Made by a program: the position numbers and the translations under genes
Part shown: in pieces, positions 58,601 to 64,000 of the stretch
Position numbering within the stretch: the stretch's first letter is position 1
How the letters are laid out: each line of letters starts with the position of its first letter
Assembly (NCBI GenBank): GCA_903813345.2
Contig: CAIIXF020000003.1
Span: 25,311,248 to 25,375,247 of the forward strand
Direction of reading: 5' to 3'
DNA from: Owenia fusiformis
Taxonomy: Eukaryota; Annelida; Polychaeta; Sabellida; Oweniidae
Length of the DNA stretch: 64,000 nt
Notes under the pieces: generated by a model
Database searches by the model: none
What the model was told of the DNA's origin: nothing
The model's input: the letters and a program-made list of their open reading frames with translations, nothing else

Positions 58601-61600
58601 ATTTAATCCAAATACAATATATACAATATTTCATGTATCAGATTAAGCTCATTCAATTCTAAATACTATGGGACATAACATGAATTGATCTTGATTGGAA
58701 AGTTGTCACTCATTGATTTGTAAAACAATGTCAGAAAATTAGACACATCATGCAAATTTGATATCACCTGAAATAATTTATAAACATTACGATTGAATAG
58801 CAAAAATAAATCCTATGTATTACTAATGCCTTGGTCACATTTGATCTGCAGCGAAATCAAGAGAAATATGCAGCATAAAATATAGGGGTAGGTATACGAT
58901 GTAGATTTTCTATATCGATTTTGTGAAGCTACAGCCGCCATACATCCAACAAAAAACCAAATGTGTATGAGGCTTCAACAAGGTATAAAATGTGATATGT
59001 TACCACCTGAAATTTGTTACAGACTACCAAACACCAACCCTCGAACAACGTCCACAAAAAAATTAGAGAAGATAACAATATGTTTGGTTGGAAAGAAATC
59101 CATGTATAAACCTTCAATAAAAGTTAGGATCTGCTTGACTAGAAAAATTGTTCTCTATATCTGATGCTCCCTTTAATTCATTTCATGTATAATGTACTTC
59201 TACTCAATTTGGCGGCTGTTTTCATTTAGCAGATCTGCCAAATTGTTTAAGTCCGCCAAATTAAGAAGCCGCAAAATTCAACATTTCATATTTCAATTGT
59301 CAAGTATTGGCATATACATTTCAATATTATAAGTCCGCCAAATTAAGTAGCGGCAAAATTTCAATCGTCAGGTATGGTATATACATTTCAATATTATAAG
59401 TCCGCCAAATTAAGTAGCCGCAAAATTTCAATCGTCAGGTATGGTATATGCATTTCAATATTATAAGTCCGCCAAATTAAGTTGTCGTCAAATGTTCACC
59501 ATATCCGCCAATATTTAGTTGCATCAAATTAAGAAGAAGTAGAGTATCTGCTTCACTAACCTTGATTGAGGCGGAATGTCTTCAATTTCAGGTAGAAGGC
59601 ATGGAAACCTTTGGGTGTTGTTAAAGACCAGTTACAATCAAAGTATCCAGACCCTGTCTGTGAGTAACTATTGAATGTGATCACTCCACAGGTTATCAGA
59701 CCATTGTTATAACATACATTGTTGTATGAACCACAGGCTGCAATTGAGAAAAATTAAGATCATTGTTATAACATACATTGTTGTATGTATCACAGGCTGC
59801 AATTGAGAAAAATTAAGATCATTGTTATAACATACATTGTTGTATGAACCACAGGCTGCAATTGAGAAAAATTAAGATCATTGTTATAACATACATTGTT
59901 GTATGTATCACAGGCTGCAATTGAGAAAAATTAAGATCATTGTTATAACATACATTGTTGTATGTACCACAGGCTGCAATAGAGAAAAATTAAGATCATT
60001 GTTATAACATACATTGTTGTATGTACCAAGGGCTCCAATTGAGAAAAATGTAAAGATATTGTATTTGTAATCTTGCATCAAATCTCTGGATACCTTGCCT
60101 TTTTACTTCACCTGTGGAGATGACGAATGCACAGAGAAACAAGGGCTTGAAACAAGACTCATTTAAACTCAAAATTTTGTGAACCATTGAAGTGCAGTAA
60201 TACAGTAACTGAGTTACAAATGTATTTATGACCAAATGTTAAAAGCACTTCTGGTGGTGACATAAAAATATAAATTCTCGCTCACTCATTTCACTCACTG
60301 GTTAGTTCTTGAATCCTGATCAACAAAATATGTAAAACATCCCAGATTTATGATAATTTTTCAATAGACACTGCAAAGATCCAAGTCACAATTCAAAAAA
60401 TAATCATAGATATCAAAGGATGCTTATATATTGTAGGGATAAGCTAGCCTACAAACCTGTTGTTGGTTTATTTGTCCACGTTGATTTTGTAACAAATTCA
60501 TATGTTCCTTTGAATCCTATCATTTTGCCATCTGCCCAGCCTGACTTAAATACAACTAAAAGGACAGGTCCACTTGACTGTACAGCTGGTCTACGAGAGT
60601 AACCCGATGATGTAAAGATCACATCCTTCTCACTTTCATCATTATAGAACTGGAATATGAGTAAAATGTTCAATTAAAACTACAATTAACTACTGCTAAA
60701 CTCCCAGATATCACTTGAAAATATATATTCTTAAGAATCGATGAGATAAACTCTAAGGGGTCGACTGAAGAGTTCAACTCCATCCCAGGGGACTCATGAA
60801 CAGCCCGACTCCCAGGGGACACCTGAAGAGGTCTAACTCCTAGGAGATCCCTGAAGAGGTCAACTTCCAGGGAACACCTGAAGAGGTTAACTCCCAGGGG
60901 ACCTTTGAAAAGGTATGTGACCCCAGAAGACAACACTCATAGGGATTACTTTGAGGTTTCTAGATAATTATAGCTTAATTGATGAGATAAATTTCATGAA
61001 GTCACCTGAAGAGGTACACTCCCAGGTAACACATGAAAAGGTCAACTCCCAGGGGGCACTTGAAGAGGTTAACTTTCAAAGGTCAGTTAAAGAGGTAAAC
61101 TCCCAAGAATCATAGTAAAACAAAACACCTACCAACATCTGGCTGCTTTTTGAGTTCAAATTCCAATCATCAAACACAATGCGAATAAATCCATTTACAT
61201 CTGGATTCTTGATTAAATAGGAATATTTTTCTCCCTGCATCGCATATCCTTTTGGAAAGTTGGGACCCCGAATTGTTCCGTTAGGCCCAAGAGTAAAATA
61301 TTGCTTCTTTTCTAAAAAACAAACAAACATGGTACCCTCAGTAAAAAAGAAATTTAATTGGGGACAAGTATAATCTTACACAGCCAACCCATACCCATGT
61401 GGAATCCATGCTGTAAGGACCCACCTGAAGTCCATATGGAATCATCATAAAATCCATGTGGAGTATGTATGTAGATCCAAATAAAAATAGGACAAATTTT
61501 TATAAGTAGATCCACATGGATCGAATCTGAATGTATCAAGTATTTTTTGCAAACATCTTTTAAAATTATGTAATTCAGTTCATGATAATGAATATAATTT

Positions 61601-63179
61601 TAAGTTCATAATAACTAAACATGAATATATAAATCAACTGACAAAATATTGCGATGTAAACAGAGAATCTAATTACTTTAGCCTTGCAAGTAAAGCACTG
61701 ATGCAATGTCAAGAGCATTGATTCATACCTTTGGCAATAGAATACAACACTGTTAATATCACTGCTATTTAATTGTGTACCAAGGATGTACTATTTTATC
61801 ATTTTACCTATACAGTAAAACCTGTGTAAGTGGAACACCTTTGGTACATCTTAAAGGTGTTCTACTTGGGGGGTGTTCCACTTATGGAGGTTCATTTAAC
61901 ATTAAATTAGTTGGTCTTGGGACTCTTAAGTGTTCCACTAATGGAGGTATTCCACTTCTAGAGTTTCCACTTTACAGGTTTCACTGTACTTAGTGTTCAC
62001 TTTTGGACAAAAAATGTTCACTACTAGAAAATTCTTGTGAAAATGGTGTTCACTAGAGAGGTTTTATTGTATGTTAGGAGCTGAAATGCAAATTGTGTGA
62101 TTGATGCTCATGGATAGATGAATTCATAGTTTCTCCCTCAGGATAATACTGATATCCTGACATAACTAGACATGTTATGTACCATTACAGGGGGAAAATG
62201 ATCATACGGGGAATAAACACAAACATGGTATGAAAATATAATTAGTCATTATCAAGAGTTTGAAATTGATAAAATTGACTGAATAAGATGTGGATTAAAT
62301 TCAAGCATCCTTTTTGTGAAACAAAAATGTAAATTTTTAAGCCTCTGAAACAAAGACAAGAAATATGAGCAAGTGAACTTTTTATAATTTTAAAGGTTAA
62401 GGGAAATTGGTTAATAAAAGAACATACCTTGAATTACATAGTTGATCTTAAACCTCTTCTCTAGTCTCTTCACCATACATAACTTCAGAGTGACTGAGTT
62501 AGATATTGAGGTGAACACTTTTGATACATTCTGTTTCTGTATATATGCTATAGTATTCTCTGTATAGAACTCCTCATAAACAAACAGAGTATCACACCTG
62601 AAATACAAGATTTTGAATAGCGTTAGAACTAAGCCTGTTCACCTCCAAGAGTAAGAAGCCTCTTTCCCGGGTTTCCTCCACGGACGAATCTTTTTTCAAT
62701 AAAAATTTGGTTCTGATGAAAAATGATGCTATGTACATTGTATTACAGTAAAATTCAAGAAAAAATGTATTACATGCACATGTATGTGTTTTATCTCAGT
62801 CTTTAAGCTTATTCAATGTCTATATTTCATTTGAGGAGTATGTTTGCACTCTTAATTGTCACATTGCAGAATGTCTTTAAGCAAACAAAGAAAACAAACT
62901 GACAAACAAACAATGAACTTTTGCATGTATCTTACTTATCGACGCAAGTGTCTTGTGTTGGTGGAGGAATATCGCAAGGAGGCAACACAATCTCTGTGAA
63001 CCTTAGTTCTATTTTACACTCAGGGCATCCATATAGAGTCAGGTAACAACTTGCAGGTGACAAGAAAGCTCCCCCGAAGGATTCTGGGTAATTTGGAGAG
63101 TGGATTTCCCCATGATCATTTAAATCTACTTGAATACGATGATCTGTCTTGAAGTTACATATATTTATTTTGTTGAAAT
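49503..63179 (-). CDS. CUB and LDL-receptor class A domain protein, nine exons, both ends missing
   Basis: Nine minus-strand exons, listed 5' to 3': 63179-62936, 62597-62428, 61311-61133, 60649-60457, 59737-59561, 58480-58271, 56259-56137, 50319-50173 and 49649-49503. All have AG acceptors and GT donors, and the phases join without a break (1,2,1,0,1,1,1,1,1), giving 1,590 bp or about 530 residues. The order is CUB-CUB-CUB-LDLa-LDLa-LDLa; each CUB is split over two exons, each LDLa is one exon of phase 1-1. CUB modules bind proteins or sugars outside the cell; LDLa modules are Ca2+-dependent ligand-binding units. The product should be a secreted or single-pass surface protein. Relatives with mixed CUB and LDLa domains include LRP3/10/12, but the order differs, so I give no symbol. 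Signal peptide, membrane segment and stop were not found. Introns carry retro-elements, foldbacks and minisatellites. Confidence 0.85.
49731..49895. repeat. Dispersed repeat shared with 58,965-59,100
   Basis: Both stretches contain 'caaggcataacatgcaaaatg'-like starts, 'ttgttacaga', 'caccaactgccaaac' and 'gtccacaaaaaaa', in the same orientation. The ending 'ggtggtgacataaaaat' recurs at 47,670 and 60,252. Probably an old SINE or MITE; no ends fixed. Confidence 0.45.
50173..50319 (-). CDS. Exon: LDLa domain 2
   Basis: Phase 1 to 1, 147 bp. CKPYETLCSNKYQCVPSTKI then CDDWPDCQRTSSETISSDEL and NC: six cysteines, with a longer last loop before SDE than is usual. Confidence 0.9.
50456..51520. repeat. 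59 bp minisatellite, about 17 copies, in the intron before LDLa 2
   Basis: The unit is 'attgcaaaaaggttgcac' + 'atgtcacatacttgtacaat' + 'tcaataaattctaagtgatac', repeated with high identity; a few copies are shortened or have TTAAATA variants. It starts ~140 bp upstream, in gene direction, of the LDLa 2 acceptor. No similarity to the other 59 bp array at 59.7 kb. Confidence 0.9.
52662..53963. mobile_element. Degenerate mariner-type element, 1.3 kb, intronic
   Basis: The left end TA-CAGGGTGACCCAAAAAAC and right end TTTTTTGGGCACCCAG-TA are inverted, TA-flanked and 1,302 bp apart, the normal mariner length. No transposase motif can be read with confidence, so it is old. It lies in the large intron between LDLa 1 and LDLa 2. 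Confidence 0.6.
53996..54005 (+). repeat. Target-site duplication, left
   Basis: GTTGAAGAGT, repeated exactly at 55,917-55,926 directly after the poly(A) tract of the retrocopy. Confidence 0.85.
54099..55040 (+). CDS. Uncharacterised 313-residue protein in the retrocopy, frame intact
   Basis: I do not recognise the family. Residues ~1-45 look folded: a helix (LPNVLENLIDVLFQQGQGFM) then two strands (DYRVRGTSTETTVTLKFSS). Residues ~50-240 are low in hydrophobics and rich in Ser, Asn, Gln, Thr and Pro, so probably disordered. The C-terminal ~60 residues contain TDTFQLAKYSRRNIQTQV, an acidic DDLETEEDTSTKD and a helix (FNEMCKAAAERSLTKFDNMI). No signal peptide or membrane segment; five to seven scattered cysteines. 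The start is the first Met of the frame, with MLPNV following at residue 4. No reverse-transcriptase motifs are present, so it is not a LINE ORF2. It could be a host retrogene or the ORF of a non-autonomous retroposon. Confidence 0.7.
   Translation: MDNMLPNVLENLIDVLFQQGQGFMDYRVRGTSTETTVTLKFSSHDTSSTPEVKHMNSKARRNINRITCFNEHFNSVDSGNNTESSYTGQSTVDLNSQPSSTPNLESRSTQNESFCNQDIEGPSQTVNQGLGNKSKQSSEMNTVKCQDVQLKFPDDPLSQAETLPAPNTCPAEYDQIHKNEPSNLSPMNEPLQEQEHLRNKHYNHEPIIGKTPRINSNISVQRNKEVQCCPTMKCVETQRTLLTKTKATDTFQLAKYSRRNIQTQVMKDDLETEEDTSTKDFNEMCKAAAERSLTKFDNMIKLQLNPDNIIQNF
55262..55822 (+). repeat. ~240 bp direct duplication in the retrocopy trailer
   Basis: 55,262-55,502 and 55,580-55,822 are copies offset by ~319 bp. 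The part from 'ttatctgaggcatttatgac' to 'gagatacttgcaccc' is nearly identical; the flanking parts are diverged, so only the core is conserved or converted. The duplication lies inside the transcript, so it existed in the parent mRNA or arose after insertion. Confidence 0.85.
55917..55926 (+). repeat. Target-site duplication, right
   Basis: GTTGAAGAGT, exact copy of 53,996-54,005, directly after 26 A's. Confidence 0.85.
56137..56259 (-). CDS. Exon: LDLa domain 1
   Basis: Phase 1 to 1, 123 bp. CDLYRYFPCSNDRCVSRDTM then CDGTNHCGDNSDESLASCE has six cysteines in LDLa spacing and the D-x-x-x-D-x-S-D-E Ca2+ site (DGTNHCGDNSDE). Confidence 0.95.
56669..57150 (-). mobile_element. Foldback transposon with 10 bp target duplication, intronic
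   Basis: A 482 bp element flanked by ACAATACATA on both sides (56,659-56,668 and 57,151-57,160). The arms are ~170 bp and ~90% alike: ATCCTGTGCC, then 'ctgagaacgtctcaatcttt', 'tgcctgtacgattacaa' and 'ctgggtttatcggcagaa'. The right arm and loop hold an 84-residue minus-strand frame (56,854-57,108), MPVRLQNGRIFYVSYTEDTY onwards, rich in aromatic residues and ending GSTNKWRNSTVEIS; I recognise no family. A 10 bp duplication suits Mutator-like or foldback elements. It lies between CUB 3 and LDLa 1. Confidence 0.7.
57593..57661 (-). ncRNA. tRNA-like segment within the first LTR copy (plus coordinates)
   Basis: On the minus strand, GCCTTTATAGCTCAGTCGGT begins a 69-base tRNA-like unit. It has an A box (TAGCTCAGTCGG), a perfect D arm (GCTC/GAGC), a CTTCGGA loop (anticodon UCG, arginine, if functional) and a B box (GGTTCGATTCC). 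The acceptor stem pairs partly with wobbles and the anticodon stem poorly, so it is a tRNA-derived promoter unit, not a working tRNA gene. Confidence 0.6.
57927..57998 (-). ncRNA. tRNA-like segment within the second LTR copy
   Basis: The same unit as in the other LTR, 72 bases: GCCTTTATAGCTCAGTTGGT onwards, with A box TAGCTCAGTTGG, intact D arm, CTTCGGA loop and B box GGTTCGATTTCC. The acceptor stem is weaker than in the other copy. Both copies are sense to the LTR element. Confidence 0.6.
58271..58480 (-). CDS. Exon: CUB domain 3, C-terminal half
   Basis: Phase 1 to 1, 210 bp. LEIRRGVSSDGALLGHYKAN then FDGFVDTSGFYVRLKGVYHM and LEVTFTAF match the L-E-I-R-x-G ... L-G-x-Y ... Y-V-R-x pattern of CUB second halves. 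The donor is GTGAGT. Confidence 0.9.
59250..59520. repeat. 67 bp tandem repeat in the intron of CUB 3
   Basis: About four copies of a unit with 'gtccgccaaattaagtag', 'cgcaaaatttcaatcgtcag' and 'tatacatttcaatattata'. Starts near 59,251, 59,333, 59,400 and 59,467, so spacings are 82, 67 and 67. It ends ~40 bp from the donor side of the CUB 3 first-half exon. Confidence 0.75.
59561..59737 (-). CDS. Exon: CUB domain 3, N-terminal half
   Basis: Phase 1 to 1, 177 bp. CGSYNNVCYNNGLITCGVIT then SGYFDCNWSLTTPKGFHAFY and LKLKTFRLNQ: cysteines plus the CxW-type strand of a CUB. Its acceptor and first ~35 bp are part of a 59 bp unit repeated upstream, so several decoy acceptors precede it. Confidence 0.85.
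59703..60050 (-). repeat. 59 bp minisatellite built from an intron-exon acceptor junction
   Basis: Six units of exactly 59 bp (starts 59,703, 59,762, 59,821, 59,880, 59,939 and 59,998). In gene direction each holds the polypyrimidine tract and acceptor (TTTTTCTCAATTGCAG) plus the first ~35 bp of the CUB 3 exon. The copy nearest the exon body is the real junction; four more upstream copies keep the AG, and the sixth has lost it. Copies 1 and 3, and 2 and 4, share variants, hinting at a 118 bp higher-order unit. Confidence 0.9.
60457..60649 (-). CDS. Exon: CUB domain 2, C-terminal half
   Basis: Phase 0 to 1, 193 bp. FYNDESEKDVIFTSSGYSRR then GPVLLVVFKSGWADGKMIGF and KGTYEF follow the second half of a CUB (V-x-F-x-S-x-x-x-x-x-x-G-F). 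A Thr/Lys-rich linker ends the exon. The intron upstream is almost filled by a 27 bp minisatellite. Confidence 0.85.
60771..61110. repeat. ~27 bp minisatellite filling the intron of CUB 2
   Basis: About ten diverged units of 'ctcccaggggacacctgaag' + 'aggtcaa'. It occupies most of the 483 bp intron between the CUB 2 half exons and stops ~25 bp from the donor. The 88-residue minus-strand frame reading through it is a repeat by-product. Confidence 0.8.
61133..61311 (-). CDS. Exon: CUB domain 2, N-terminal half
   Basis: Phase 1 to 0, 179 bp. GPNGTIRGPNFPKGYAMQGE is a clear CUB start (G-x-I-x-x-P-N-F-P), followed by YSYLIKNPDVNGFIRIVFDD. It lacks the usual cysteines, as does the following exon. 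Confidence 0.85.
61390..61812. other. Intronic stretch with CCATGTGGA words
   Basis: 'ccatgtgga' and close variants recur five times between 61,395 and 61,520 at uneven spacing. No exon seen. Confidence 0.4.
61813..61986 (-). mobile_element. 174 bp Tc1/mariner-type MITE, TA flanked
   Basis: It starts CAGTAAAACCTGT and ends ACAGGTTTCACTG, with TA on both sides (61,811-61,812 and 61,987-61,988). The inside matches, inverted, the ends and unit of the expanded element at 43.4 kb ('agtggaacacc', 'gagtcccaagaccaa'). It lies in the intron between CUB 1 and CUB 2. The adjoining ~80 bp ends GAGGTTTTATTGTA, like a second, diverged terminus. Confidence 0.75.
62428..62597 (-). CDS. Exon: CUB domain 1, C-terminal half
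   Basis: Phase 2 to 1, 170 bp. It reads CDTLFVYEEFYTENTIAYIQ, then SNSVTLKLCMVKRLEKRFKI and NYVIQ, matching the second CUB sheet with its 'V-x-L-x-x' strand and closing Y/F strand. Confidence 0.8.
62936..63179 (-). CDS. Exon: CUB domain 1, N-terminal half
   Basis: Phase 1 to 2, 244 bp. It reads ...RIQVDLNDHGEIHSPNYPES, with the G-x-I-x-S-P-N-Y-P hallmark of a CUB start, then a cysteine-bearing TLYGCPEC and LRFTEIVLPPCDI. The donor is GTAAG. An upstream exon is required but not recognised in the last 800 bp. Confidence 0.85.
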
Positions 63180-63445
63180 CTGAAACAGAATATAATAAAA
63201 ATAAAGGAGAAATTAATGTTTATACTAATATCTAGTATTATTATGCCTGTTAAAAGACATCTACATAAAGGCTTTAACAGTGTACCCACTGGATCATGGA
63301 GGGTGGGAAATTCCAAAGTTAAAATTTAAGGTTAGTCCTTCAAGGACACTTCATCTCCAAAACATGAACTACCAATATAGTTAAATTACCATTATGAATG
63401 TAAATTAAGGTGGCTTTATTATTTTTGGCTGAAGTCACTTATGTA

Positions 63446-64000
63446 CGAGGGTTGATCCAAAAGTTCCGAACCGTTTCCTCTAAAAATCTTAATTCTTTAT
63501 GAATATTGTTCATATTTGGCCACAACCACCCCATATAGTTGTTTCATTTTTTTTCATCCCTCGTGAGATATGCACATCTACCTTCGGTCCCTCAGGTAGA
63601 TATGCATATCTCCCTCTGGATAAACCCCATATCCAAAACCTCCCAGTACATAACCCTTATTTATTCAAAGGTCAGTTACAAAACCTCATTTATGAAGTTG
63701 AAAACTAGATTACTTTTATGAGGTATGTTGATCTATTTTGAGTCAATCAATTAGGTATGACACTTACTCAGTTTAAAAATGGGTTCCAGATGCTGAAGAA
63801 AGATCTTAAAGATGCTATGAGAAAAAATGACCAGATCTCCTTGGGAACTTTTACTTTCACCATGATAATGCCAAAGCCCACAGAGCCAATGTTACAAGTT
63901 CAATTTATTCCAACTCCACATACCCTGTTGTTATGTTGCTATGGTAACCAGACAACTATGAATCTGGTCAGATTTATTGTTTATTTTTACACAAAATGAA
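63446..64000 (+). mobile_element. Mariner transposon, broken, cut by the window edge
   Basis: The left end, TACGAGGGTTGATCCAAAAG, is a mariner terminus. From 63,757 the transposase is readable: FKNGFQMLKKDLKDAMRKND, then after a one-base frame shift near 63,848 HHDNAKAHRANV, the region of the second catalytic Asp. The stretch between end and coding part is short and contains half a foldback repeat (63,580-63,650), so part of the gene is lost. Plus strand, opposite to the CUB/LDLa gene; it may lie in that gene's 5' intron. Confidence 0.75.

Noticed and set aside
60670-60936. An 88-residue minus-strand frame joining the CUB 2 exons.
   Set aside because: It is the translation of the 27 bp intronic minisatellite.

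Overview
The window reads as nuclear DNA of an AT-rich marine invertebrate. The grounds are split genes with GT-AG introns, extracellular CUB and LDL-receptor class A domains, a rhodopsin-type receptor, and a dense load of small DNA transposons. Three elements share the layout known from bivalve 'pearl' elements (Helentron-associated repeats): short end repeats, a ~160-250 bp tandem core, a microsatellite and a terminal hairpin. This hints at a mollusc or another lophotrochozoan, but I cannot place the species. I see no bacterial-type genes, rRNA, CRISPR array or standard tRNA gene.

Layout. (1) 1-835, plus strand: the last exon of a class A GPCR, cut by the left edge. (2) 836-14.7 kb: non-coding DNA with mariner-type ends, degenerate tandem repeats and one doubtful minus-strand exon. 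(3) 14,756-16,632: a complete-looking Tc1/mariner-superfamily transposon with ~125 bp inverted ends, an intact 375-residue transposase and TA flanks. (4) 16.6-49.5 kb: no gene I can support, but many non-autonomous elements. These include three pearl-like elements (18.9, 21.9 and 37.3 kb), a 2.1 kb element with an 11 bp target duplication (28.4-30.5 kb), an 84 bp element with a 6 bp target duplication, several long palindromes, and minisatellites at 43.4 and 48.3 kb. (5) 49,503-63,179, minus strand: nine exons whose splice sites and reading phases all agree, coding for three CUB domains followed by three LDLa domains. Both gene ends are missing. (6) 63,446 to the right edge: a broken mariner element.

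The introns of the CUB/LDLa gene hold the most unusual material. There is a processed retrocopy (54,006-55,916) with poly(A), a 10 bp target duplication and an intact 313-codon frame of unknown function. There is a foldback element with a 10 bp target duplication. There is a miniature LTR element (57,496-58,051) whose two LTRs each carry a tRNA-like segment with RNA polymerase III A and B boxes, like the 5S-bearing Cassandra elements of plants. Finally, a 59 bp minisatellite has copied an intron-exon acceptor junction about six times. All calls come from reading the sequence by eye; no database search was run.
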